DNA of 64,000 nucleotides, from the NCBI GenBank assembly GCA_963680875.1, contig OY804575.1, positions 102,169,505 through 102,233,504 of the forward strand, given 5' to 3'. The translations under genes and the position numbers were made by a program. Positions 24,212 through 36,084 of the stretch are shown here, one piece after another. Numbering within the stretch: position 1 is the stretch's first letter; the number at the start of each line of letters is the position of its first letter. The DNA comes from Bathymodiolus brooksi (taxonomy: Eukaryota; Mollusca; Bivalvia; Mytilida; Modiolidae). The notes beneath the pieces were generated by a model. It saw nothing but the letters and a program-made list of their open reading frames with translations. It did no database searches and was not told the DNA's origin.

Positions 24212-25020
24212 CAGAGCTCCAGATAAGCTGCGTATTTGCGTTTTTACGCTATGAAAACGAGTAAAAACGCATGTATTATCAGATCAGAGTGTACACATTA
24301 CGCATACATATTGCTGTGTAAGCAAACTTTCCAAATTCGGAGCGTACTTGTACAGTCGTGTACATAACAATACATTTTTGTCTTTGAGAAATTCCCCGTA
24401 ATTACTTCCCTATATACTTTTCGAAGGAGAGAGCACATACATCCGAGGGGTACCAAATGTTTGTCTTTCTAAGCATCGATGTCAAAAGAGATCTGATTGG
24501 ATGTGTACGATAAATCATCCAATCGAGGTCAATATTACAAATAAATGCGGTTTACTTAATAAGTAAGAACTAAAACGAAAGTAAATTTGGGAACACGTTG
24601 TTCGTTGAAAATGAGCAAGAACATGAATAAGCACGCTACTAGGAGCAAGAGCGCTAAGGAAGATTATATGCTTAAGTTCCTGACAGTTTCATCTGTGACT
24701 GTGTCTAGTGACAGTATAGTTAAAGGAATCATTGATGACATTATCAAAACGGCTGTGAAAACTGCCGAAGTCGACGAGCAAAAAACAAAATATTTACAAC
24801 ATTTACAACAATCGTGTCAAATTAAACAGAGATATACATTTCACTTGCATCCTGCATTTATTGAATAACACTTGTGTCAAACATAATTTTAAAAGTGTAC
24901 ATGTAAGCAATCTTTTCTGAAGTAGAGAGTACAACAGTGCAAAGGAAATATGCAAATACCCATCATTTTCAAAAGTAGGGGGTAATTACCCTTTGGATTT
25001 GAAAATTATCTGGAGCTCTG
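24212..25020 (+). mobile_element. hAT-like transposon with 6-bp target duplication (809 bp)
   Basis: Perfect 15-bp inverted ends CAGAGCTCCAGATAA (24212-24226 and complement 25006-25020), flanked by TGTGTC at 24206-24211 and 25021-25026. Same CAGA start and 6-bp duplication as the elements at 31-965 and 41000-41902, but the interior is not obviously related. Carries the frame at 24587-24868. Confidence 0.75.
24587..24868 (+). CDS. Transposon-borne hypothetical frame (93 aa)
   Basis: The only substantial frame within the 24212-25020 element, on the plus strand. A better start may be the second methionine (MSKNMNKHATRSK, 24611). The N-terminus is basic (KHATRSKSAKEDYMLK), the centre is hydroxyl-rich and then helical (SIVKGIIDDIIKTAV), and the end is QKTKYLQHLQQSCQIKQR. 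There is no zinc-binding or RNase H motif. It could be the first exon of a transposase, a cargo fragment, or a chance frame; I do not recognise it. The element around it is otherwise too small to be autonomous. Confidence 0.3.
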   Translation: MGTRCSLKMSKNMNKHATRSKSAKEDYMLKFLTVSSVTVSSDSIVKGIIDDIIKTAVKTAEVDEQKTKYLQHLQQSCQIKQRYTFHLHPAFIE

Positions 25021-25150
25021 TGTGTCTCCTCTAATCCCACCGACCCTAATTTTTAGTTCCTACCCTAAAGATTTTATTGCCATTTTTGGACGAGCACTTG
25101 TTTAAGTCAGATTCTTGTCCTGTATAACCTAAATAAAACAAGATGAACTG
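25021..25150. repeat. Fragment related to the 42929-43360 element
   Basis: CCACCGACCCTAATTTTTAG near 25037 matches the internal CCGACCCTA motifs of the Harbinger-like element. Confidence 0.3.
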
Positions 25151-25170
25151 TGAGCTAATGCTCACCTATG

Positions 25171-25902
25171 ATACCCCTGCTCTTCGTCAAACAGGAAGTA
25201 GGAATCTGACGGGTCAAAAAACGCTTCCCACAATATGGGGTACCTATATGAAGCTTGTGACCAAATATCAGATCTCTGCCATCAATAGTAGCTGAGAAAA
25301 ATGTGACGAAAAATGTGCATATATGTTCAATGTGTATAGAAACCAACTAAGTCGGCAAACAGGAAGTAGGAATCTGACGGGTCCAAAAACGCTTCCCACA
25401 ATATGGCATACCTATATGAAGCTTGTGACCAAATATCAGATTCCTGTCATCAATAGTTGCTGAGAAAATTGTGCATATATGTACAATGTGTATAAAAATC
25501 AACAAAATTGGCAAACAGGAAGTAGGAATCTGATGGGTCCAAAAACGCTTCCCACGATATAGGGTACCTATATGAAGCTTGTGACCAAATATCAGATTTC
25601 TGCCATCAATAGTTGCTGAGAAAAATGCGACGAAAAATGAGCATATATGTTCAATGTGTATAAAAATCAACAAAGTCGGCAAACAGGAAGTAGGAATCTG
25701 ACGGGTCCAAAAACGCTACCCACAATATGGTATACCTATATGATGCTTGTGACCAAATATCAGATTTCTGCCATCAACAGTTACTGAGAAAAATGCGACG
25801 GAAAATATCTTGGACGGACGGAAGGACGGACAGAAGGACGGACGGACAGACGGACAGAGGTAAAACAGTATACCCCCCTCACCCTTCGGGGAGCGGGGGT
25901 AT
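25171..25902 (+). mobile_element. Pearl-like element 3 (168-bp core repeats x4)
   Basis: Ends ATACCCCTGCTC (25171-25182) and GAGCGGGGGTAT (25891-25902), one mismatch. Core units start CAAACAGGAAGTAGGAATC at 25188, 25356, 25512 and 25680 (168, 156, 168 bp). A GGACGGACAGAAGGACGG run at ~25810-25860 precedes a 3' hairpin ACCCCCCTCACCC/GGGGAGCGGGGGT, then an A-run. A separate GTGAGC-TAAT-GCTCAC hairpin lies just left of the element. Confidence 0.75.
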
Positions 25903-27280
25903 AAAAAATACCTATTCTATTTTTTCAAGAACACCAGCAGAAACATAAGAATTATTTTATTGCCCTACGATTGCAGCAACAAAGCCCCTAACTGATTACT
26001 TTTAAAACAAAATGATACACAGGTATCTATCTGTCTATGAATCATTTATAGTTGATCACAAATTAAAATGTCCATGAAATTGTTTTTTCACTATCTAGGA
26101 TCATTGTAATGTTCATAGATCTATTGTCTTTCAGTTTCATGAAGACCATAGTCCTTTCATTAAGATAAATAAGGCTGCTGAAGCTATTAAAAATAGAGAT
26201 TTATAAAACAACCTAGTGTTCCACAGATAAATAAAGAAATAAAGCAGGAGACATGATGACCCTAGTATAACCCCCATATCTGCCTTTTATAGTATAGGTA
26301 TATAAATACAAATTGGATTAAATCCCTGCACATCAAAATCTCTTAATGAAGGGACAAAAACCAGACTTGTTTGCTATAACATTTTTTTTTTCAAAAGGAA
26401 AGCGATTCCTTCTAAAAGTCCTATAGAACTGACGCAATTGAACAGTGAAATATTATTGGAATTCTATCAGTAACCACATCCTATGAATCTCTGATTGTCT
26501 CGCCAGAATAACGTTCAATATCGATGCAAAGATATTAAGTAAACATATCTGAGTACACAATTAACAGTTCAGTGTAATGCACATTGTTGTGTGTACAGAA
26601 ACTGTTTGTGCAGTTTTAATGACATAAAAAAACACCTTTAAAGTCCAAATCATTAGGGATATAGGAGAATTACTGGATGTCCATCAGTATTATTAATAAA
26701 TGTTAGTCGTATTGATTAGAAGTAGCTGACAAGATAAGTTTCCATAGAAATCCAACAAAATAAAACATCTCTAACAATGTGAAATATCTCGTTAATTCCT
26801 AATGAACTTGGTCTATTTCATTAGAATCAATGCAGGGGCTTTCAAATTTTAAGAACTTTTGAATTTTTTATATCTCTAGTATACTTAGTATTCAGGATGT
26901 CAAATTTAAAAATCTTAAAAGGTTTCACAACATAAATGTATAATTTCATTTATTCCTGCAACATTCAGCATCCTTATAGAACCTATAACGTAGCCGATTT
27001 TTGCTATCCTGTATATATATGCCCTTTTAAGATTACTTGAATCCAAAAGACTTTTATAAAATTTGGAATTGGCTTTCCAAATTTGTTGTCTGGGCCTACC
27101 TGATGACGGTTATTCCAGGTATGTGTCACACACACTAATTTAGATATCTACCTTTTCATTATTTGAAAGCAGTACAATAGGATAAAATTGGAACCTCATT
27201 TCAAGATGATGATATTTCAAAATTTGCAAATGTCAGCAACACAAGCAAATTTCATGTCAAAAGGATTAGGATTAAGGTTA
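25903..27280. other. AT-rich intronic DNA, nothing recognised
   Basis: No supported feature. Confidence 0.35.
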
Positions 27281-27284
27281 TGAA

Positions 27285-27560
27285 TGTGTTTAATGTCACT
27301 TTCAACAATATTTCAGTCAAACTGTGGCAGTCAAGTGTTATTAGTGGAGGAAACTAGATAAACCCAATAAAACAGTGAACACCAACTGACAAACTATATA
27401 ACATGTTGCTGCACAGAGAACTCGCCACAGGTGAATAGCTGCAGAGGACAACTTGACACAGGTGGATGTCCTACTCACAATTCTTAGTCCTAGTATGGTG
27501 ATATGTACTGATGTGTTTGATAGGCCAATCTGGGCATGGGATTTCCACAAATTGCAGTTA
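27285..27560 (-). mobile_element. Degenerate SINE-1 copy
   Basis: GTTTAATGTCACTTTCAACA, AGTGGAGGAAACTAGATAAAC and TAGTATGGTGATATGTACTG keep SINE-1 order with several insertions. Confidence 0.5.
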
Positions 27561-29080
27561 AAACAAGTCATGAAAAATATGGTTTATAAAATGGTCTATT
27601 GAAAAACTAAAATAGTTGTATATGGTCAGTTTGTTCAGAATTTAAAATGAAGGTACCAAAATTGCTTTTGTTTAACCTAATTCTTAGATAAATTTGTATA
27701 CATTGTATATCACATAAGAATTTACAAGAATTTGGTCTTCTATGAACCATGGAAACTTGGTGAAACTTATCTATCCAACAAATGTTGCATGTTTCTTAGA
27801 CATTGTCCTGTAATAACCATAACTTACAGAAAACTTTTAGGTGAAAAGATTAAGTGGCTTAAAGCTAATATCTGGAAATGGATTTTCCTAATTCAGGAAA
27901 TGTATGATATCCCAAATATTAATGGGAACCTTGCCGGAAAAAGCATCAATTATCCAATGAATGGCCTCTAATGTTAAATATTGGACAAGTGTCAAAATAA
28001 ACAGTGACAGATGGTGTATGTGTCACGAGTTAGAAACAGGATGAAAATGCAGAAACTATTGTTGGAATAGATTAAAACATTGAATTGCGAGGGGTTGGTG
28101 AAGATTTAAGATAGTGTATTGAGATTGTATCCTTATTCATTTTTATCCAATCAAATATGCATAAAGTACTCCACGTCTTATAATAAAGACATCCTTTCTT
28201 CAATGACAAAGTGACCTTATAAGAGGGTGGCATCTGAAATCTGAGGGGTAGCCTTATAAGAGGGGAGGCTATTGTATTGCAAATTGAGAATATATTGATG
28301 TAAAGCTACGCTATCCTGATAAAATTAATTCTTACTAATCTATTGTATCGCTCAATGCCAAAACAAAAATTCAGCAAAATCTTGCTCACAATATACTGAC
28401 AGGGGTAGACAACTCATCAAATGTACATTCAAAAATGGGCACTTAAGGGAACCTCGAAAATGTGCCCTTTATGAGCCGGTACCTTTATATAGAGGCTAAA
28501 ATTATATCCACTATTCATTAATGGGGAAAATGAGACTTTGCAATATGAAACAATTGTTCAGTAAGCTCCTAAAATAAATCCAAAAAATAATAATATCCCC
28601 AAGTACAAATTCCGATGTTTAATTTTAAAGATATAGAAATGATGTCAAATTCAGTGGCAGTTCTAAGTGGATGAGGTTCCAGGGACTGGACTTATTTTTA
28701 AGTTGTGAAGCCAACTCACAACACTTTTTTCTTAAATCTTTGTTTTACCACATACAGAAATGAGTCAAATGTCTTTTTACATTAAAATGTTTCCCATTAT
28801 ATTTCATATAAAAACATTATTTTTTTTCAAAAATTATTGTCAAGTCATTTCCTATTGAAAATTTCAGAATTAAAAGCATCAAATATTACTACTAATGTAT
28901 ATATTCACAGAAAATTGGGTAGTAAGATGGAAAATTTATATTTGGGTTTAAATCATAAATGCTTAAAGAGAAAAGTTCACAAAATTTTATGAAAATGTGG
29001 GAATAATGTCTATTTGATTATGATTTAAAAAAAAATTTAATCCGAAAAGAAATGACTTTAGGATAAACTAGAAAAGAAGT
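27561..29080. other. AT-rich intronic DNA
   Basis: GCCTTATAAGAGGGGAGGC near 28250 resembles TCTTACAAGAGGGGGGCTAC near 33768, perhaps a decayed dispersed repeat. Otherwise nothing recognised. Confidence 0.35.
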
Positions 29081-30014
29081 ATGCCCCCGCACTTGATAAT
29101 TATGGACAAAGTTGTTTTGTTAGGAGTGATTTTTTTAAAATGAAGTGTGTCTGTAAGGCACAAATGATGCCCCTGCCTGACCATAAGAAATTATAAACAA
29201 GTCAAAAGTTCTTTAACACTATGTATGATGTTCTATCATACTCAACTTGTATACAGATAGTACCTTTAATTTTTCATTCCTGATATGTAAATATAAAGGT
29301 ATTACCTGTGGTGAAATGGGTATAATTCTATCTAGAGTCAGCTTAGTCTTCTGGAAATGTGGTCACTAAGTTCAACTTCCAAGCATTTAGTAAATATTTG
29401 ACAATACTGAAAAATCTTATTTTTAGTTACAATTAGTTTGCCCACACCCAACTTATTGCATTAGGGACATTAAAACTGTAGTAGGAGCCATACAAACCAT
29501 GTTTCCATTATGTAGCTAGCAAGAAAGAAATGAGGTCCAACTACCTGTCATTTTGTGGATATTTGACAAAAATCCCCCCCCCCCCGACTTTTCGTCGCGG
29601 GGGCATAAAAAAATGACTAAGTCCAACTACCTGTCATTATCAAATATTTGATGAAAATCAAAATCCCGTGGACATGCACACTTCCATTATGTGCATAAAC
29701 ATCATACAAAATATTAAAGCTGTAGCTACAAAACTGTAGGAGGAGATAGCCGGACAAACCATGTATCTATATCCGGACAGACGAACAAAATGACTAAGTC
29801 CAACTACCTGTCATTTTGAGAATATTTGATGAAAATCAAAATCCTGTGGACATGCACACCTCCATTATGTGCATAAACATCCTACAAAATATTAAAGCTG
29901 TAGCTCCAAAACTGTAGGAGATAGCCGGACAAATCATGTATCTATATCCGGACGGACGAACGGACGGACAGGGGTAAATTAATATGCCCTGCCGACTCTT
30001 TGTGGCGGGGGCAT
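29081..30014 (+). mobile_element. Pearl-like element 4, composite with two right ends
   Basis: Left end ATGCCCCCGC (29081-29090) is perfectly inverted to GCGGGGGCAT at 29597-29606 and again at 30005-30014, each followed by AAAA. The core phrase GTCCAACTACCTGTCAT occurs near 29535, 29620 and 29798, the last pair 178 bp apart. A GGACGGACGAACGGACGG run precedes the second right end. An extra core-plus-end block was apparently added. Confidence 0.65.
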
Positions 30015-30027
30015 AAAACTAGAGGCT

Positions 30028-30667
30028 CAGGTGAGCCTGTATCGCTCACCTGACATAAATAAGTCCTCTTAAGAATGTCTGCATGCTGAATACATCCAAG
30101 TTACTATTCAAATCCCATACTGCCATAGGGTTCTATATTAAAACTATGTCTGCTCATGGCAGCCATCTTGGATGGAGGTCGTGGTCACCGGACATAATTT
30201 TGAAAGTATACTACCCAAGGACCATCCATGCCATGTTTGCTTTAAATTGGCTGACTGGTTTCAGAAGAGAAGACTTTTAAACAATTTTCCCATAGTCGAG
30301 TCATGGCGGCCATCTTGAATTTCCGATCGGCAAACGATTCACAATTTTAGTACAGGACCACCCAATGATCATTCCTGCAAAGTCACAATTCAATTGACTT
30401 AGTGGTTTCTGACAAGAAGATTTTTAAAATTTCAGCCAATGAGAACACATTATGGACCCTGGCAGCCATGTTGGATTTCAAATCAGCACCAAAAACACAA
30501 ATCTGGTAGAGGACCATCCAGTGAACATTTCTGGCAAGTTTGGCTGATTTCTGTTCAGCGGTTTCAGAGAAGAAGATTTAAATGTGAAAAGCTACGGACG
30601 GACGGACGGACGGACGACGGACGCTTACCCATGACAAAAGCTCACATGGCCTATGGCCAGGTGAGCT
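30028..30667 (+). mobile_element. Pearl-like element 5, abutting element 4
   Basis: Left hairpin CAGGTGAGC-CTGTATC-GCTCACCTG (30028-30052). Three core units contain GCAGCCATCTTGGAT-like sequence at ~30161, 30306 and 30463. A (GGAC)n run (30595-30622) precedes a strong 3' hairpin at 30639-30667 (AGCTCACATGGCC, TA loop, TGGCCAGGTGAGCT) and then AAAAA. Confidence 0.7.
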
Positions 30668-31247
30668 AAAAATTAAAATACTGTAAGTGGTTTTATATGA
30701 GATATATAGGGAAATATTTGAGTGCAGAAAGACTTTTGACCTGTAAATGTACACTAGTAATTAAATTACAATTAATAACAACTACAAGACAAGGGGGGCC
30801 ATAATGGTGCTTAACATATAAGATATCACCGATCTCCATAGAGGAGAAATCCAATTAACACATTTGTACATGACCATCTATTAGTATGGCCATGATTTTT
30901 CTGAATTATAAATGATGGGAGACATCATAATTACAGAAGAACTTTGTAAATCTATATTGTATATTACGATTGGGAATTCAAGCTTATTTCTGACTCTTTC
31001 CAAACCAGACAATGTTTACTTTATATGTCTTGTTTTAATCCACATTAATGTGCATAATCCATAATATCATATAAGATTATTATATTTTTATAAAAAAAAA
31101 TGTTTTTATGAAAAAAATTGAGGATTCCAGATATTCTCCCAAGGCCACTGTTAAAATATTCACAATGCAGATTGTTTAATTCCCATCAAATACTACCTCA
31201 ACCTCTAGTACTTGTAACTAGCTATAGGCCCAAATAGGGTTAGGGTT
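30668..31247. other. AT-rich intronic DNA, nothing recognised
   Basis: No supported feature. Confidence 0.35.
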
Positions 31248-31495
31248 ATGGGGTTTTACGCCACTTTCAACAATATTTCAGTTATATCGTGGCGGTCAGT
31301 TTTATTGGTGGAGGAAACCGGATTACCTGGAGAAAACCACCGACCTGCAGCAATTTACCGACAAACTTGATCATGTAATGTTGTATCAAGTACACCTCAA
31401 TTGAGAGTGATTCGAACTTACAACTTTAGTAGTGATAGGCACTGATTGCATAGGTAGTTGTAAATCCAACTACCATGTACGATCATGATGGCCCC
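31248..31495 (-). mobile_element. SINE-1 copy
   Basis: Contains CCACTTTCAACAATATTTC, GGTGGAGGAAACCGGATTAC and ATCCAACTACCATGTACGATC. Nearly full length. Confidence 0.8.
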
Positions 31496-31824
31496 TTAGG
31501 CCCAAATAAAGCACAGATATATGTCCAAGACAGGTGCAAAATCTATATGACCTATATAATGACAAACTAATTTTACACAAGTGTACAAAGAATTTTATTT
31601 TCCGTTTTCGCATTGGTCCTGCTTCTCTTAGTTTTAGCATGAAATTACTAAAGCTAATTTGTCTCTTGAACCAACAAGTTAGAAAATTTTCAACATATTG
31701 ATATCTTTTTTAACATTTATTTGTGCCTTTTCATATACTTTGCCAAAAATAAACCAGAGGCATACCTGAGCCTGCATCACTCATTAGGTTATAAATGTCG
31801 ATTGCGAGTTTCTTAAAGTGCTAT

Positions 31825-31958
31825 AAATGTAGGGAAGAATGGGAAGAATTTTAACTGCAATATCAACAGTAGCCTGAATAGGATAATTTTTGTAGGGACT
31901 AAAACTCAGGTTACTGTTGATATTGTAGTTAAAATTCCTCCCATTCTTCCCTACATTT
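31825..31958. repeat. Near-perfect foldback: two 53-bp arms, 28-bp loop
   Basis: Left arm 31825-31877 starts AAATGTAGGGAAGAATGGG; right arm 31906-31958 is its complement with three transition differences (50 of 53 identical). A transcript of either strand would form a ~53-bp hairpin, longer than a usual animal pre-miRNA. Could be a foldback MITE, an inverted duplication, or a hairpin-RNA source. Confidence 0.85.
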
Positions 31959-32238
31959 TCTGTAAATTTGTAGATATTGAATTTAATATTTTAAAAAATC
32001 TCAGTCAACATATTACATAAAGATAGAATATGCTTGTTGTAGACCATTATTCTAGGATAAAAAAAATCACAATTGATACTTGTAAAAGATTTAATATTAA
32101 TAAGTCATAAACATCAAAAGAAGTAATGGTCTTTGTGAGAGACCTGATTTAAACTGTACATCAGTCTATAGGAAGAAAGATGGGTTGGGTGTTTAACACC
32201 ACTTTCATACATACAGTATCAATTTTGCCTCTGTTTTT

Positions 32239-32392
32239 CAATCTGTGCCAAAAACCACTAGCCCTATGCCCTGTCTAGTAAAAATTGGTTTGGCCTAGTA
32301 AAAATTACATAAAATTTGCTTAATCAAATAGAAAAAAATTCTTCTAAAATGCTGTTAGGGCTAGTTCGTCAAAATGTTTTTAGCACAGACTG
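32239..32392. mobile_element. 154-bp MITE with 6-bp target duplication
   Basis: Left CAATCTGTGCCAAAAACCAC; right end, read inward, CAGTCTGTGCTAAAAACATT; CTAGCCCTA follows in both arms. Flanks GTTTTT (32233-32238) and GTTTCT (32393-32398) agree at 5 of 6 bases. Probably a hAT-like MITE of the 6-bp type. Confidence 0.5.
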
Positions 32393-32612
32393 GTTTCTAC
32401 GACTTTGCAATTGGATTTTGTTTTTCATTATATTAATACAAAAATGATGACATTATACTATTCATACTATTTACCTACCATCTACCTTTAATTACATGTA
32501 TGTTCAACAGTGGTGCACAATCTTGGATTTTAAGTCATCACAAACAAAACTAACAAAGTAGAGGATCATCAAACAACAATGATTTCAGAAAAGATGGAAG
32601 TATAATAAATAG

Positions 32613-32826
32613 GTTTATGGTGTTTAACACCACTTTCAACAATACTTCAGCTATATCGTGGTGGTCAGTTTTTTTGGTGGAGGAAACCGGAGAAAACCAC
32701 CAACCTGTCGCAAATCAATGACAAACTTTAGCACATAATATTGTATCAAATACACCTCGCCATGAGACGGGGTTTAAATTCACAACTTTAGTGGAAATAG
32801 GCACTGATTGCACAGGTAGTTGTAAA
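32613..32826 (-). mobile_element. SINE-1 copy
   Basis: TTTAACACCACTTTCAACAA to GATTGCACAGGTAGTTGTAA; the terminal head sequence is missing. An isolated SINE-1 tail fragment lies at 32187-32208. Confidence 0.75.
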
Positions 32827-33217
32827 GATAATCATAACAGATAATGCAGATGTAGAACATTACAACAAAAAAGGTGCCATTAAAAGTTCCCTTAATTAGA
32901 TCCAGAAATAATATTTCAAATTGTGAATTTCATATATAAAATATAGGCTCCTATAGATTACATTGTACAATATCAAGTGAAAAATATTCTTGTAGCAGAT
33001 TTAATATATATCTAGACATATTAAATGTGTTGTTGCCTTGAAAGTAATGTACAGTATTAGACTGTAGAACAAAATCAATGGTAAAAGGTTTAAAATGACA
33101 GGTTGGGTCATGCCAAATTAATTATATGTTCTTCAGATTGGCTAAAAATATATCTGCTGAGTAAAACTAAAAATACTGCAATCACAATAACGAACTGGTT
33201 GGTTTGGTTTAGTTCTG

Positions 33218-33465
33218 TGGTGTTTAACTCCACTTTCAACAATATGTCAACCATTTCGTGGCAGTCAGTTTTCTTGGTGGAGGAAAACAGAGTACCCGGA
33301 TAAATCCACCGACCGGCCGCAAGTCACTAACAAACTTTAACACATAATGTTGTACACCTCGCCCTGAGCATGATTCGAACTCACAACATCAATGGTGATA
33401 GGCACGTGACCGATTGCATAGGTAGTTGTAAATCCAACTACCATACGATCACGGCTCTCCAATCA
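33218..33465 (-). mobile_element. SINE-1 copy
   Basis: Contains CAGAGTACCCGGATAAATCC, GCATGATTCGAACTCACAAC and ATCCAACTACCATACGATCA. Confidence 0.8.
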
Positions 33466-33989
33466 CGAACTATAAGGGAGTTAATTTTACTTTCACTATA
33501 ATCTTGGGTTACAAATGAATCCAAAAATGACTCATACCAGAAAAACATATTCCTCCCTGACAAGTCAATAATTTTTTTTTTAATACAGTTAAGTACTGAC
33601 TTCAAAATTAAAAAAAAAACAATGTGTAGATATTGTTACTACATAATTCTCCCTCTTAAAAGGCCATTCTTCTTATACACAAAGATATTAAAATACTATA
33701 TACTTGTTGTTCTCTTCAAGTTAGACTACTCCTCTTATACGACCACCTTTTCATTACAGAAGGGGTGATCTTACAAGAGGGGGGCTACTCCACCGGGGTT
33801 TCTATTCATTATTCAAACTCGGAAACCATGAAATATTACCTATATGGTACACGTACGTGAAATCAGAAGTTAAGGCCAAGGTCAAGGATTTAGTAGTATT
33901 CAAAACATTTTATGGGGAAATACAAGGCCTTCAAAACTTGTGCTTCTGGTAAATTTGTCTGAACACAACTTATTTTTGTAGAACAGTAA
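33466..33989. other. AT-rich intronic DNA
   Basis: Includes CTCTTAAAAGGCC/ACAAGAGGGGGGCT fragments and a lone CCAAGGTCAAGG core-like phrase near 33883; no definable element. Confidence 0.35.
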
Positions 33990-34225
33990 AACCTGTCTAA
34001 CCTGAACCTCCATAGTAACCAACTTTTGTGTTTGGAATAGACAGGCGTTCTGTTTATACAGGTTAAGTTAACAAAGATTTCCTACATTGGGATTCTATTT
34101 ATAATTAAGCATGTTGGTCTAGTACAAAGAGGTCATCAATATCATTTCATTGAATGTAACTTGATCTCGTCATGATATACCTTAAAAATTGTTCATTTGG
34201 CATTAAACAACAATCACTCACTTTC
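33990..34225. repeat. Fragments of two dispersed families
   Basis: 33990-34110 matches the decayed element at 20643-21075 (AACAAAGATTTCCTACATTG). 34160-34225 is a SINE-2 tail (GGCATTAAACAACAATCACT) in plus orientation. Confidence 0.5.
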
Positions 34226-35014
34226 TCACTCCTTACTAACAAAAAAAGATTTTTTTTTCAATCTGCTGACTTTAATTAAAGTCAAATTATAACTGGCTAT
34301 AAACAATATGTCAACCCATCCTAATGATATTTCAGTACACTTCTGCAATGCTTCCCATCCCTCAGTCCATCCTAAACTATTTAATGTCTCATCTGGTGTG
34401 ATTTCTATTTGAACTGCTAAACTAAAGCCTTTCTTTAAATATTTGTTTTTGTGTATGACTAATAATCAGAACATTAAAAAAATACCAAAATAGATTGGCT
34501 TTCCAGGAAAATAAAAACTTTAAAAAACTTAAATATCAGTCTTTCTTTTTTTAATACATGTACATGCAAAGACACAAATTATTTTTTGAATTATTACTAA
34601 TAATTAGAGCATTCAAAAATTACCAATAAACTGATTTTCTAGGCAAATAAAATAAAACCCATAACATCCTGTTCTTTAAATAAAATACATGCAAAGACAC
34701 AAAAACTTAAAAATTAAATTTTAATGAGTGTTGGTTGACTAACAAGATAACAACCATCATTTTTAATGCTAAACCTGTTTAAAATAATATCATTTTTAAT
34801 GCTAAACCTGTTTAAAATAATATCATTTTCAGTTTTTTTATTGATTACCTGTGATTTCTAATTAAATGTGGTGTCATTCATCTGTGTTAATAAATGAATT
34901 GAAAACAGTCCAGTTCAAACAGTTGTGACAAATCAATGTGATGCAATACTTTATTTGTTCAATACTATTACTAAATTGTTGTATTGAAGTAAATTGTATT
35001 CTACTTAAACAAGA
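34226..35014. other. AT-rich intronic DNA with a 36-bp direct duplication
   Basis: CATTTTTAATGCTAAACCTG plus TTTAAAATAATAT is repeated in tandem at 34758-34829. Nothing else recognised. Confidence 0.5.
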
Positions 35015-35300
35015 GGGGCCGTCGTGGTCGTGATCATATGGTAGTTGGATTTATAACTACCTATGCAAATTAATGCAATCAGCTAGTGCCTATCACCACT
35101 AAAGTTGTGAGTTTGAACCCCTCTCAGGCAAGGTGTACTCTATATAACATTATGTGACAAAGTTTGTCAGTGACATAAGACAAGATCGGTGGTTTTCTCC
35201 AGATACTCCAGTTTCAATCCACCATTATTGCATTAAAATTGACTGCCACGATATAACTGAAATATTGTTGAAAGTGGCATCAAACACTATAAACCTATAA
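35015..35300 (+). mobile_element. SINE-1 copy, full length
   Basis: Starts GGGGCCGTCGTGGTCGTGAT, contains GTTGTGAGTTTGAACCCC (B box with one change) and ends AAGTGGCATCAAACACTATA. Shows the intact head in sense orientation. Confidence 0.8.
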
Positions 35301-35429
35301 AACTTATCTACTTAAACAAGATTTTTATAAATTGTCTAAATAATAAACAAATCAGTCAGTTTTTTTCACTTTTGTCAGTTTTATTTACTTGTTATACATT
35401 TCTTCTGAATTAGATCGTTGAACACCACT

Positions 35430-35775
35430 TTTAACAATATTTCTGTTTATATTATAAGTGAGTGATTGCTGTTCAAAGCCAAGTGAGCAATATTTCAGCT
35501 AAATCATGGCAAGAACAAGTTACATTTTGCTGAGATGACAATAATGTCCACTTTGTACTAGACAAATATGCTAAGTGGGATTTTTATAGTGCTAGCTCAC
35601 TGAAACAACAGTCTGCGGGTAGACATATCGCTGTACTCACACATGTTTATCCTGATTCCAAGTCAACCAGTCTTTGCTCTTTCTCTTTAATGCTGTGAGC
35701 TCAGCAGAGAAGCAACAAATACCAATTTTTAGTCTTTGGTTTGGCCTGAGTCGAATCCATAATCTACCACACTTA
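35430..35775 (-). mobile_element. SINE-2 copy
   Basis: Minus-strand order: head with GGATTCGACTCAGGCC (B-box-like), then TTGCTTCTCTGCTGAGCTC, GACTGTTGTTTCAGTGAGC, and a tail GATTTAGCTGAAATATTGCT. Body differs from SINE-1 but the tail is related. Confidence 0.6.
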
Positions 35776-36084
35776 ATTCTGTTATAATATCTTGTGGCTA
35801 TTTTTTAGTTGTATTATTCGTGGAGGAATCTGGAGTACCTATGCAAATTCATCAGCCTTCCTTTCAGGAGTAAGTTTTATTGCATAAAGTTGCCGAGACA
35901 GGAGTCAAACTCTAATACTCTAGTTGTGATATTTCTTATATATTGTTTATAGCATCAGTCAATAAACTTTGTTATGAGATTTACCTTTAAAAATAAAATT
36001 TTAAAACAACGGCAAGAAAGGATATAACGAGAAAAAAAAAAAAACTGAGTGGCAGTGACTTTTGTCTTAAGGCCATGCAAGTTT

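Noticed and set aside
25347..25682. 111-codon minus-strand frame with HIEHIC repeats as a protein
   Set aside because: It is a translation of the 168-bp Pearl-like core units (168 is divisible by 3, so the frame persists).
27732..27971. 79-codon plus-strand frame as a gene
   Set aside because: No motif, no splice or promoter context, and length expected by chance.
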